NCBI GenBank assembly: GCA_022560025.1
Contig: JAFISE010000021.1
Coordinates: 186,001 to 250,000 of the forward strand
Direction of reading: 5' to 3'
From: Stagonosporopsis chrysanthemi
Taxonomy: Eukaryota; Ascomycota; Dothideomycetes; Pleosporales; Didymellaceae
DNA length: 64,000 bases
Shown: piece after piece, positions 1 to 11,340 of the stretch
Layout of the letters: each line of letters starts with the position of its first letter
Position numbering within the stretch: position 1 is the stretch's first letter
The notes under the pieces: generated by a model
What the model saw: only the letters and a program-made list of their open reading frames with translations
Database searches by the model: none
Told to the model about the DNA's origin: nothing
Made by a program: the position numbers and the translations under genes

Positions 1-1207
1 CAGCTCACCAACAAGAGTCACATGCTTCGTAACGTTGCCCGATAGTTTGCGGAATTCGGGGAAATCTTCGATAAAGCGCTTCATGTCTGCGATAGAGTCG
101 AGCTTCTGCGTGCCTTGTTGTCTGGAGGCAAACTGCTCAACATACTCCTTTGCGTTCTGTCCTAAATCCCCGAAATTGAGGTACATGTTCTTCTTGAAGA
201 ATGGATCTTGATCTTGCGAGAGGACGATTTCTTTCATCTCTGGACGTATCTCTGGCACGTCACGTAAGTCTACCCTGCCATTGCTGATTCCGAGTAGTTC
301 GTGTACCATAGCTTGGTAGGTCCATTGTGTGAGAAGCGGCGTTACTGGATCGTCTCTGCGGTCGACTATCAGTAGGATGGGTGGTGTATCAGTCTTTCTG
401 AATTCGAAGAGTTGTTCTTCCTGGGTTATATTATACCGCACCTCGCTTGCCAGCTTTTTTGCCAGGAGACTGTTCTTCTGATATCTGATAAGTGGCTTCT
501 TCTTCAGCGCAAGAAGCAGCGCCTGAACTGCTTCCGTCGAGCGTTGCAGAGAGTGCTGGTTCCATGCATCGGGGCTGGTGCTCCAGATCCGGTGGTCCGG
601 AAAGCTGAGGTTCAAAGACATGAGGTCTGGATTGATAACGAAGAAGTCTGCGAAATACTCTTGGATGGCGCGCACGACTTCATGATCGTCTGCTTCAGCG
701 AGCCGCTCGAGTGAGGATTTTTTGATGACGTTGCTGAAATCTGAGAAGTATCAGATTTGCTAAGCTCATGAACAGGTGGCAGGCGGCTCACAAATGTTGT
801 ATTCGCCGTACTTCGGTTCCCGCAGCTCCTCGATCAAGCTTTGTATCGACTCGGGCGACGGCCGCACGAAGCAGAGGCAGCGCAAATGCCGCATCTTCTC
901 ACGTTTTTGGTTCTCGATTCGACTGTACCTGTCAGATTTGCTTCTTCATGGTCGTGGTAGGCAGGAGTACTCGGTGAGGTAGACTTCATGGGTAAGGAGG
1001 GCTGACTGCGTCGTCGCAGAAGACACAATCGACACCTGATGCCCGTTAGTCCGTGTTCGTGCAATGTACCGACAGAGGAGACAAACCCACAGTCTCATTG
1101 TCGAGCAAGAGGATCTTCATCTTGGCCGCCGATGTGCCTGTCGCAGCGCTGTCTCCGACGGACACCATCTTGGTGATGTAGCCGGAGACGGCTTGTACAA
1201 TATCCAT
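1..1207 (-). CDS. VPS45: Vacuolar sorting protein VPS45 (Sec1/Munc18 family), 5' part, cut by window edge
   Basis: Sec1/Munc18-family regulator of SNARE assembly; Vps45 binds the Tlg2-type syntaxin and acts in Golgi/endosome-to-vacuole traffic. Model: complement of 1091-1207, 971-1035, 792-928 and <1-740, about 353 codons of a family that is usually 550-600 residues, so the C-terminal part lies left of the window. The start is the ATG at 1207, opening MDIVQAVSGYITKM. Family landmarks: KILLLDNETV near residue 31, EKMRHLRCLCFVRPSPESI, EPKYGEYNIYFSNVIKKSSL, and DPFFKKNMYLNFGDLG near the exon that runs off the edge. Three short introns (55, 42 and 51 bp) have GT-AG ends, and their removal restores the Sec1 frame. 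Divergent from the epimerase gene. Family assignment is very sure; the second donor (GTACTC at 970) is the least certain boundary. Confidence 0.93.
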
Positions 1208-1860
1208 GCTGGAGACGTTTCTTGCTGTGCTGCGAGTGCCGCTCGTCTATGGTCCAGGAGAGGGTCTACGAAACCCAGAAGGTCGCGTTGCTGTTGACGT
1301 AGTGGTGCGGACCATGTTGCGGCAGGTACACACGAGCCAGATCGCCAGCCGTCTCCGCGGCTGCCTTGGCAAGCCGCGAACCCATCAGCACTTGCAACAC
1401 GCTCTTGCACTTCAGCCACGAACGCAACGGAATGCTGAGAGCTGTTCTTAGTGCTTTTACATATTAGGCATGCCTATATATGCGCTTTTCGTGCTCAACA
1501 CGCCTTCAACTGCGGGGTCTGCCTTGTGCTTTGAGCAGTTGTCGGACTGCTTCGAGCCTCCGCAGAATCTTGCCTGAAGGCGGCTGCAATGGGTCTGGCA
1601 CTTGTACGAAGTATGTCTTTGCCAAACTGGATCATTTGAAGCCTAGCCAATTTTAACCTGAAGCCGCGAGCTTATGGTGGATCATAACTACCTCTCGCTG
1701 ACGTAGACACCTGCCTGCTTAGAAAGCATGTCCCCCTCCCTCCTGCCTATCCATAAACCCCAATTACAACGAGGCTTGACATGTCAACCTTGCTGCCCAT
1801 AACCAAAACCTCAGCATAGTCGATCGTCAAGGCCTGGACAACACATCGCCAACAGCAATC
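1208..1860. other. Intergenic, divergent promoter region
   Basis: This spacer lies between the divergent VPS45 and epimerase genes. It holds only short frames, including the tail of one that overlaps the VPS45 start on the other strand. I recognise no gene, RNA or repeat; it presumably carries both promoters. Confidence 0.6.
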
Positions 1861-2973
1861 ATGACGAAGCTGTTTCTGTGAGCTCCATCAGTCCACCAGC
1901 GTGTCCTCGAATGACGTGACTGACGTCTGAACAGAACTGGAGCCACCGGCTACATCGGTGGTGATGCTCTGTACGCTATCTCAAACACCTACCCTGATCT
2001 CGAGATCACCGCACTCGTCCGCAACAGCGACAAAGGTGCAAAGGTCGCATCTCAGTATTCTAAGGTTCGCCTGGTCTACGGCGACCTTGACAGCACTGAA
2101 CTTCTCACCACTGAAGCTTCTGTAGCCGACATTGTTCTTCACTGCGCCGATTGCGATCACGTAGGTGCCGCTAAAGCTTTAGTGGTTGGTCTATCCAAAA
2201 GGACTGTTCCTGGCCCAAGCTATCTCATACACACATCAGGTACCGGCATTCTAGCATGGGCAGACTTCGAGGATAAAACCTTTGGCTTCCACCGTGAGCA
2301 CTCTTACAACGACTTAGAAGGCATCAAAGAAGTTACCTCTCTGCCGGATGCGGCCATGCACCGCAATGTCGACAAGATAATCCTCGGAACTAGCAAGGGT
2401 GCCGGTGAAATTCGAACTTCTATTGTATGTCCGCCATGTATATATGGCCCTGGACGTGGACCAGATAACCAGAAAAGCGTTCAAGTCTACAAGTATGCTT
2501 CAGCTACTTTGAAGCGCGGCAAAGGCTTCGTCATCAATGAGGGCACCAATGTCTGGACGGAGTCACACGTCCAAGACTTGAGCAACATCTTCCTTGCGCT
2601 CGTCACCGCAGCCATGGAGCCCAATGGTGGCAAGGCGACATGGAATGAAGAGGGTTACTACTTCTCCGAGAGTGGCTCTTTTGCTTGGGGCGACATTGGC
2701 AAGGCCATCGCTAAGATTGCACACGAAAAGAAATTTATTGACTCGGCAGAGGTTGATATCATCACTGAAAAGCAGGCGGACGAATTGCTGCCATGGGGTA
2801 GCTATCTTTGGGGTACCAACTCCAGATGCAAAGCCCAGCGTGCAAGCCAAGTCCTGGGCTGGAAGCCGCAGCAGAAGAGCCTCATGGATTTGCTACCTGA
2901 TATTGTCGATGGCGAAGCTAAGCAGCAGGGTCTGGTCAAAGGACATGCCGCGGAGGCTGCAGGAGACGCGTGA
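1861..2973 (+). CDS. NAD-dependent epimerase/dehydratase family protein
   Basis: Extended short-chain dehydrogenase/reductase-type protein of about 351 residues; the substrate is unknown. Model: join 1861-1877 and 1935-2973. The first exon is only 17 nt (MTKLF plus two bases). Splicing the 57-bp intron (GTGAGC...AACAG) produces FLTGATGYIGGDALY, the Rossmann TGxxGxxG nucleotide-binding loop at the very N-terminus where the family has it. Later family features are the SxxxDxVLHCA-like stretch after the beta-alpha core, HTSGTGIL, and CPPCIYGPGRGPDN near residues 185-200. I do not see the classical YxxxK pair in its usual place, where the sequence is HRNVDK, so the catalytic mechanism is open. 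Divergent from VPS45 and convergent with the amine oxidase. The tiny first exon would be missed by ORF-only annotation. Confidence 0.85.
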
Positions 2974-3228
2974 TAGGTCCTTGATGCAGGTGTCCAGGGT
3001 ACCGGTCGCTACGAATGTTGATGCAGTGATGTCAAAGACAGGCACAGTGCATGTTATGTGTTGCTTTGATATGAAGTAAAGTATACACATATAGCAGGAC
3101 GGAAATTTGTGTTGACATGTGTGTAAATTAGTCAAATTTTGTCCATTTATTGTGATGTGACATGAAATCGAAGTGTGTACCAGTATATCCGTCCTGATCT
3201 CATATGGCACATCGCTTTCCGCTCCGTC

Positions 3229-5308
3229 TTAGAGTTTCTGAGAACAACAGTCTGAATCCTTTGTAACCAATACACTTGCCTGGTTTTTCTGGCTGGGGAA
3301 ATCTATTGCAGGGTTTCTATCAAAGAAGTCGCTGGGCTTGTAATGCAGCTGGTAGATTTCGCAAGGCATGACTGGCCAATCCTCAACGCGTGGGTTATGC
3401 GTAAGACCAAATACATTCCAGACAACAAGATCCTCATTGGTAACTTCGTCTTTGCGCGCAGCCATATCGTGGACCCCGCCCTGCTCAAGTTGACTTTGCA
3501 ATGTGAAGCGGCCAGCGGCGTAGAGCTCGTCATCGCGGTATTTTGTCACCCAGACATGATGGTTCGTAAACAACGCGCGCTGCGCCTGGATAGAGCCTGG
3601 GGCTGCCAGTAGCTTCTGCGTGGGAAGAGGAGTGAATTTGTACCCCACGGGGTTGCCGCTATGAGGATTCTTCTTTTCTTGATTGATGATCTTAAACACC
3701 CGATGGTCTGTGGGATTCGCATCGAGGCCCGCGGACCGGTTGACGACAGTCTTGCGAATTTTGTAGAAGTTACCGTTGGGATTCGTCTCTTTGTCCCATG
3801 GTGCAGGAAGCGATTCCTCGTATGTGACTGTGTTGTTGTGGCCGTCGATAGCAGGGTCGAAGCGTGCAGCAAAGATGTGCTGGTGGTTCTGCGCGAGCAC
3901 TCCACCCGAGACAACATTTCCGTACAATGATGTCTTCCCGGGGTCGATATTGACAGTTGAAACGATACCGGTAGCACGGACTTCGAGTGTGATACCTCCT
4001 GCTGTGTCAAGCTTGTAAGCAAAAACATACTCATAGTTAGCGAGTGTTATGATGAACTGAACGACAAGCTCGCGCATGCGCGTGACTACTGCTCGACCAG
4101 TCCTCCAGTTAGTGTGCTTCCAACCAATGCCATTATCCTGCTCATGCAAGCAGATGACATTAGGGTGAGCTTTAGGCTCGCCGTCATTTCCGACGATGAC
4201 AGCATCGAAGTACTTGATAACACCGAGACAATCGCAACCAAGCGAGAGGTTGTTGGCGCAGTTACCGGCACCTCCATCACCAAAATCAAAGGCCTGTTTG
4301 CGATGGAATGGAGGACGGGCGTCGGCGTATGGAACAGTCATCTCGCTGATACTCATGCGGTACATGATACTCCTGCCGTCGTAGCGAACGTCATGGAGAA
4401 CAGCACCCTCGCGAGGGTTGAATGATACGCGGAAGCTCCATTTCTGCCACTCGACGAGCGACTCGTCTGTGACTTTGAACGATGGACCGTCGGGTTGTGT
4501 GATGTTGATAGGCTTGACATCCTTGCGGGTGCCGCCTTCGACAAGTTCGGGTACATACTCTGCAGACTGACAATGCTCAAGAATGCGTGGTGAGTGCGTC
4601 TTGCCGGTAAGGCTGTCTCCTTCCCCACCAGTCGCTAGACGGTCGAGGCGAACAATCTCCTTCTTGTGAGCGTCCATGACTGGGATCAGGGGAAGGGGGT
4701 AGGCGTAGAAATTAGAGTCGGGGTTGCCGTTTCGTGTGTCCTGTGCGAAGCACAAGCCTTGGAAATACCTCCGGTTTTCTGCGCCAAAGTCGAGTCCGCC
4801 ATATGGCCTGTTTAAAATCAGCATGCGTGTCATGTAAGAGAGTGTACATTCATATTTACCAGGGCTCGACAACAAGCTCAAATCCCTCGGGAAGTTGGAA
4901 ATCTGCCACAGCTTTTTGAAATTCCTCACTCTTTTTACACGCTTCGACAAGATCTTGGAATTCCCACAAAGTCAAGCTTGCCTGTCCCTTATCCTTGCCA
5001 ACGATCTCGTGTCTCACGCGTTTCTTCTGCTCCACGTCGATAATGGACTCATTGTATTCGGGGATACGATCGTTTCCGATCACGTCATACATAACCTTAG
5101 CCAGTCTTGAGGGCCTCTTCGATAAAGGCGACTGACCAGGTTGCGCTGCATGTTCGGCTTCAAGAAATGCTTTCATAAGATCCTTCTCTGGTTCTTGGAG
5201 GAAAATCTCTCGAAAATTGACGAGAACATCTTTGTGCAACGAAAGGACGGTGTCTCGGGCGACACGGGTTTCCTCAGCGCTGAGATTCTTGAAGGGGTGC
5301 GGCGCCAT
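3229..5308 (-). CDS. Copper amine oxidase (primary-amine oxidase)
   Basis: Oxidative deamination of primary amines to aldehydes with release of ammonia and H2O2, using copper and a self-made topaquinone cofactor. Model: complement of 4860-5308 and 3229-4807, about 675 residues, normal for the family. The 52-bp intron (GTAAAT...AACAG) joins VVEPW to PYGGLDFG. The start MAPHPFKNLSAEE at 5308 is preferred to an in-frame upstream ATG at 5371, because fungal relatives start this way. The topaquinone Tyr is in LANYEYVFAY (about residue 408). The copper ligands are the HxH of AQNHQHIF and a later His in GLTHNPRVEDWPVMP. The C-terminus is SDCCSQKL. It resembles a PTS1 peroxisomal signal, but QKL is off the usual [SAC][KRH]L consensus, so peroxisomal location is uncertain. 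Confidence 0.93.
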
Positions 5309-7678
5309 TGAGACCTCCTGGCAGCCAGCTGTTGTTGGTGTAGAAGAACCGTCACTTGGTTCCACCTGCAATCAGAATGTACACAGGTATGCGCGAAGTA
5401 GGAGAAGTGCTGATGGTGAGATGGACGTTCAATAGATCAGCGAAGTGAGGAATCTCACTGTTATATACTACGGGATTTCTCCAGAGTCGTGCAACACGTG
5501 TTGCCGATTCCGCGTCTACAAGATCGATGTGGGGTCGATAACGGTACCATGGCGGGCCTACAGAACGGCTTCGGAGCTGCAGGGCTAGACGACTTTCCAT
5601 GCGGAGGATTGCCGGTTGTACCTACTCGATAGGGGTAAGCTCTTGTGCAAGGCAAAGTGCGATTGGGTAATGTGCAGTTTGGAAATGATAAAACACGCTT
5701 GGTCAACGACACGCAATCATCTGGCAATGATGCCTCATAAACGCAGATGTGGTGGTGAATCAATCGGTCATCGCAGCTAGAAACACATTTCGACTGGACA
5801 TGCCCAAATAGGTAAGTGCCACAGTTTCAGATCCCTCCAGCATGTACGACTGCAGACAGAGAACCGCATTTGCAAGTTTATCGAGCCACCATTTTTCAAT
5901 CTTTCGAGATTGCAGCTGCATGTCGCATTCCATGCAATGTGTTTAGGAAACACCAAAAGACATACTGCGTAATCGATACAGTGCGGAATTTGAGCCGCCC
6001 TTGGCTTCTACTGCACAAAGAAATACCTGAAGAACGCATGCGCTCTCAAGTTTTGTATTTGCATAATGAGATCTATCTATGAAGTGTTCTTATCATTGGT
6101 CAGGTAGCAGGTCACATATGGGACCTATGGAATTAATAACCGTGCCAATTGATCAATTTCTTGCGATCGAACAGCAGCAGCAGGAGTCCTCGAACAAATG
6201 GGCATTTGTAATTCGAATACCCCAGGTCTTGGTTATCGGCACATGTGTAGTTATTACGCCTCTGACGGACCCAGGAGACTCGAGACGTAAGATCCTGGAC
6301 GGAGCCCGCGGCCGGAGTATGCCATGCTACTGCATCATATGTAAAGTCGCTTCCACATGAGCATTAGGGATAGCCACCGGTGGCCGTAATATCATTTGAC
6401 ACCAAACAAGCCTATGACTACACACAGTTAGATTGTTATTTGGCGAAAGGCCGAGAACGGAAAGCTTGGTGATGGATTCCGAAAAGCCCGTCCGCGGACT
6501 CCGAAAGCTTGCTCTGGTGCCCGCGCGTCGCGTGTCGGACATGAGACAACACAGATAGCGCAAATGAGGTTGCAAGTGCGGATTATTATCTGTACCATCA
6601 TCACAGCGTTCTTCAAGTAGCCCACCTTCGTGACCCGTCGCTACCGTGTCACGAATCGTCTCTGCCTTTACTATTTGTGAGTTGAGATCTGACCCTGTTT
6701 GGCGCGTGTTCAAAGCAGACGAACAGCTAGTCGGAGATAATCAGCAACTGATTGCTAGCGGTTGCAATCAAAATACTGGCGTCATACGATGTGAGATTCC
6801 AATTCAAACAGGCAGGAGTAATCGGCGTCCAAATTCGGTTTGGAGAGTTCTGATGTCGATTTGAGGGAATCTTCTCACACGGACGGAGCACCCCCCCCCC
6901 TTCCCCGCCCGGACATTGTTGTACTTCAGAGCGTACATCATCGCAGTTGATAGCGCCGTGGCAGCAATCAGTCTGGATCATAGTACGTTGTTATTTGTGA
7001 TCCGCAACTCCTTGGGCTGTCTACGGTTGGACATCAAGTGCGACTGGAGGGCATCTCAGCTCTTTCTAGCTTTGGTAAACGAGATGGTCCACTTTTCATG
7101 TTGGAGACATGTGAGATGGGTAATATGCGGTAGACGAAGTTTTGGGGCGTTAGCAAAAGCTTGAGACGCCGCTGCATTTGCACGTCCTTGATAAAACATC
7201 ACCGTAAGTAAGGGCTACTGCGAAATGGCCCAACTGGATTTAGGCTCCAGGGCCATTTCAAGTTAATCGAAGAATTTGCTTTCTTTTAAAGACCGCACTT
7301 GAGCCGAAAGAGTGGTTTACCACAGGCCTGATCTCTTGTCTCTTTGCTTGAGTATTAGAGTTGACAGCTGTGGAGCACCGCCACGTTGGCTTGCGCGTGC
7401 ACGTGGCAGGGCAGGGCATCGTCGCGACTTCCGAGTCTCCGTGTCTGCCCATAATGCACGCACCCTCTGACGCAACAGATGCCAACAAAACCGCCGAAGT
7501 CTCCTGCAAGCTACGGATCTCAATTTCCTATTGTAAACGAGGCTGGGAACATGCAGTCTCATAAGCGGTGAGAACTTGTCTCTGCCCGGGCTTGTAGAGC
7601 GCATGCGTCTAGTCTTTTACTTCTGCCTCTCCTCACGTTGCACTCGATACAACCTTACTGCACGACCCGCTCTTTACA
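5309..7678. other. Gene-poor interval, no recognisable gene
   Basis: About 2.4 kb between the amine oxidase start and the T5orf172-type gene. Only short frames under about 130 codons occur, none with family features or convincing splice structure. There is a run of ten C at about 6891-6900. It must contain the promoters of both divergent neighbours. Nothing else is identified. Confidence 0.5.
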
Positions 7679-9250
7679 ATGGCTTTCACAGGTCGAACGC
7701 CCGAGTCTTTAATTCCTCGATCTGACTCCAGAAACCCAGCAACAACATGTAAAGGGATTACCAAGTCTGGGAGACCGTGTCGAAGACCAATTGATGCAAA
7801 AATTAGCAACGATGAAGGCGTTCTCGCAATCGTTTCAGTCGCAGGCGATAGTGACAACGAGGACGTTGGCGCTGCAGCATACTTTTGCTGGCAACACAAA
7901 GACCAGGCTGAGCAATTGGCAGCCATAAAGAGTGATGGTCCTGATACGCATCTCTATCCTTTAAAGGAACGGAGCAGCATCGATACCCTTGTGCAGCGCT
8001 TGGGAGTTTTGGAAGTCGATGATCATGAACAGAGGCCACATCGAAAGAAACGAGAAGAAAAGCAACAGACTAGTGCTTCTGGAAGTCAGCCTCCACGACG
8101 CATACATCGTCCTCCGACTTGGAATCGCGTGGAGGGGCCCTTGATCTCGGTACCGAGCGATTTGATGGCAAGGCAGAAGAAAAGCAAGGACGGGCAGCCT
8201 CTCAAATTGCCAGAAAGGAGGAAGAAGCCAGGCTTTTGGGAATCTCTATGCTGTGGCGCTGCTGATAATGATGGTGATGATGATGTTGAAGCCGTGAGGC
8301 ACAAAAGGAGGACCGATCATCACCTCGTGAATGCGTCAACGACTCCCAATCAGCAGTCCACTGAGGTGCATATTCATACAGAGGATACTCACGACGAGCG
8401 ACCAAGCGCAAATTCGGCATCGACACCGAATCTCAGCTCCGAGCAGATGCCAAATCGTAAGCCGGCCTCTGCCAACCAAGGGTCTAAGTCGGATACCGCA
8501 AGATTGCTGCGGTACATTCCACAGGATGTGTCTCCCCAACTTGCATCAACGTTGCTCGCAGAGCTGTCGAAGCCTATCTCAAAACACGACGATGAAGGCT
8601 ATATATACATTTTCTGGTTGACACCCGAAACTTCTGGTCCCGCACCCTCGTCAACCGCCTCAACACTGCTTACCCCACCTTCACGGTCTCCTCAAGCACG
8701 ACACACTTCAGACGTCCTGCGCCAGTACTCCGTGAAACAATCTCCACGATCACAAGCCGACTCTACACGTCAAGGAACTAGCATTGACGCCACAAGTGGC
8801 GATGGCGGAAAGAATAGAAGTACTATTCTCTTGAAAATCGGACGCGCGAATAACGTGCATCGGCGTATGAACGAATGGACACGCCAATGCGGGTATTCTC
8901 TGTCTCTTGTCCGATTCTATCCCTACGTCTCATCTTCGACACCAACACCTTCGCCGCAAGCATCACCTGCGAACTCCCGCCACCAGTCCACGCAGAATGT
9001 TAACCAAAGCCAGCGGGTATCTGATACTGCGGTTGTGCGCAAGGTGCCCACCGTTATGCGCGTGGAGCGCATGATTCATCTCGAACTTGCCGAACAACGG
9101 GTTATGAAGAAGTGCGATGCATGTGGCAAGCAACATCAAGAGTGGTTTGAAGTGGAAGCAACAGAGAATGGAGTCAAGAAGGTGGATGAAACAATCAAGC
9201 GATGGGTTGAGTGGGCAGAACAGGCGAATAAAGACCGTATCGACTCATAG
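7679..9250 (+). CDS. T5orf172/DUF1766 (GIY-YIG-like) domain protein
   Basis: Single-exon gene of 523 residues with an ATG start. The N-terminus carries CKGITKSGRPCRR (about residues 24-36) followed some 40 residues later by YFCWQH. This is a Cys/Cys...Cys/His arrangement seen in small zinc-binding modules with CxGxTxxGxPCR signatures. The middle is basic, low-complexity and probably disordered, including a KRRKKPGFWESLCCG segment. From about residue 300, GYIYIFWLTPE, then ILLKIGRANNVHRRMNEW (about 381-398) and MIHLELAEQR, match the T5orf172/DUF1766 domain. That domain is related to GIY-YIG nucleases and is found in phages and fungi. The Y-I-Y...KIG-R spacing is the GIY-YIG hallmark, interrupted here by a Ser/Pro-rich insert. 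The biological role is not known and nuclease activity is only an inference. Confidence 0.82.
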   Translation: MAFTGRTPESLIPRSDSRNPATTCKGITKSGRPCRRPIDAKISNDEGVLAIVSVAGDSDNEDVGAAAYFCWQHKDQAEQLAAIKSDGPDTHLYPLKERSSIDTLVQRLGVLEVDDHEQRPHRKKREEKQQTSASGSQPPRRIHRPPTWNRVEGPLISVPSDLMARQKKSKDGQPLKLPERRKKPGFWESLCCGAADNDGDDDVEAVRHKRRTDHHLVNASTTPNQQSTEVHIHTEDTHDERPSANSASTPNLSSEQMPNRKPASANQGSKSDTARLLRYIPQDVSPQLASTLLAELSKPISKHDDEGYIYIFWLTPETSGPAPSSTASTLLTPPSRSPQARHTSDVLRQYSVKQSPRSQADSTRQGTSIDATSGDGGKNRSTILLKIGRANNVHRRMNEWTRQCGYSLSLVRFYPYVSSSTPTPSPQASPANSRHQSTQNVNQSQRVSDTAVVRKVPTVMRVERMIHLELAEQRVMKKCDACGKQHQEWFEVEATENGVKKVDETIKRWVEWAEQANKDRIDS

Positions 9251-9653
9251 ATGTAGTGACTTGAAGTTGGAGCTGCGTCACAACAAAGCTAATGATTTGC
9301 AGCACAGGTCTAGAGAAAAGCCGAATGAGAATACTGAGGTAGTATGTCGTGGATTTCGGGAAAGCCACCACAAGACGGTGGCTGTTCTTGTAGTAGTTTG
9401 TAGATGAAACTCGTCAAGCTTGAAGGCTTCATCCTCCCTATCACTAAGTGGAAGACTTATTAAAACAGCCTTGATCTCGCAAGCAACTGCAACTGGAGAA
9501 CATGATCTTCCCACCAATAGAGACCTATACGGTGAACCTAAGGCTCCCTATTTGCTTAGGCGACGAAGCCGCAGGGCGCAGCAAACACTATCTTATGTCA
9601 TGCTGAGTTAAGTATTAGTATTTCTATACTTATACTGTTCAAGCGTTACAGAC
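9251..9653. other. Intergenic, convergent 3' region
   Basis: The 3' flanks of the converging T5orf172-type and aldehyde dehydrogenase genes. An imperfect palindrome, CCTAAGGCTCC...GCTTAGG, lies near 9537-9560. No gene is seen. Confidence 0.5.
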
Positions 9654-11340
9654 TTACTTTATGAAAGTAGTTTTTGTCTCTGTGTAAGACATTATACCGT
9701 GCTATCAGAGTTAGCATTGTTACATCAAAGTTAGGAAAATACCTGAGGTTATTACCTTGCCGTATTCCCTGTCCCATCCACTCTGTTTCACACCTCCAAA
9801 TGGGACCTCTACATCAGCTTGAACACTGCAGTTGACACATACCATCCCACTATGTATCTTGGACGAAACACGCAGGGCTCGGTTGATGTCCTGTGAGTAC
9901 ACAGCCCCACTAAGACCAAATTGGGAATCGTTCACCCGCGCAATGACATCAGCTTCGTCTTCGAATTCGGAGACAACAACCACCGGACCAAAGATCTCTT
10001 CGTGGAGTACCTTCGCGTCTGCAGAAGGATCTACGAAGATAGTGGGTTGAATAAAGCATCCCTTACATGTATTAGCTTCAATTTATCGAACAACGGCAAT
10101 TTCAACCCCCGAGAAGGTTGATCGATGACATACCTCAGTACCAATGCGGTCTCCGCCATGAAGCAGAGTAGCTTGTTGTTTTCCAGATGCTATGTAGCCC
10201 AGTACACGGTCGAACTGGTTCTTATCGACTACAGGTCCGTAACCTGTAGATGGCAACTTTGGATCGCCTGCAGAAGCCTCAACAGCTGTGAATGCTTCTT
10301 TGAAGCGAGAAAGAAATTCTTCTTTGATAGACTTGTGGACATAGATTCGAGACGTGCATATACATCCCTGGCCTGTATTGGTGGTAATACCGATAGTGCA
10401 CCAACGAACTGCCTTGGCAAGGTCTGCATCTTCGAACACGATCGCAGCTGACTTTCCACCAAGCTCAAGGGCAACGCGCTTCAGGTTGCTCTTCACTGCT
10501 GCCTCAGCTATCTTCTTACCAACGGCGTTGCTCCCAGTAAAGGAGATCTTGTCAATGTCCAAGTGAGTCGAAAGGAGAGCACCCGTCGGTCCGGCGCCTA
10601 ACACAATGTTCAAAACACCAGGAGGAATTCCGGCTTCATTGGCAAGTTGGCCGAGAACGATTGTACCAAAGGGGGTCTTTTCGGAAGGTTTTAAGATCAT
10701 CGCATTACCAGCCGCAAGAGCAGGAGCGAGCTTTGCGAGTGCCATGCCAAATGGAAGATTGAAAGGACAGATACCAGCGCATACACCTAGTGGTTCGTTT
10801 GTCACAATACGAAGCATTCCAGTTTCGCTATCGGTCGGGAGAACATCTCCGGTGAGTTTGTCACACCAGCCGGCATCATCTAATTTGGTCAGTAGCGACT
10901 CGAAAGAACGATGCGGGAGAGGAAGCTTACATCTGAGGATTCGTAGAGCGTGGTCCATCTCCCTGTTCCGAGCGTGGGTCACAGGCTTACCTGTGGACAT
11001 CATGTCCAAGGCCACGATGTCCTCTGCGTGAGCTTCGATTAGGTCCGCAAACTTGAGAAGAATGTCACGGCGACGGCTAGGACGTGTAGCCGCCCAGCCT
11101 GGAAAGGCAGCTCTTGCTGCAGCAACAGCAGCATCCACATCTTCTTTAGTGGCCTCGTGCAGTTGGTCAGAGACGAGAGTGTTGTCTACTGGATTCCAGC
11201 ACGAGAAACGGGCCGAAGTGCTAGCATCGACGAACTACAGCACGCAGTTCAATCAGTAGGTGAACGAAAAGCTTTAGTAGCAAGCCAATTCGACTAACCT
11301 TGCCGTTGATAAAAAGTCGTGTCTCGAACTTTGGATTCAT
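9654..11340 (-). CDS. Aldehyde dehydrogenase (NAD(P)-dependent)
   Basis: Oxidises an aldehyde to the carboxylate. Model: complement of 11299-11340, 10931-11234, 10134-10879, 9756-10061 and 9654-9701, giving 481 residues, the normal family length. All four introns have GT-AG ends (53-72 bp). The terminal exon encodes HGIMSYTETKTTFIK, the expected ALDH C-terminus, which confirms the last splice. The first exon is short (MNPKFETRLFINGK). Catalytic elements: general-base Glu in ALELGGKSA, nucleophile Cys in GQGCICTSRIYV, cofactor-loop FTGSNAVGKKIAE, and PFGGVKQSGWDREYG near the end. Two introns are readable in frame, so a raw ORF would include intron residues such as RCKLPLPHR; these should be removed. 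The substrate cannot be told from sequence. Confidence 0.93.
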
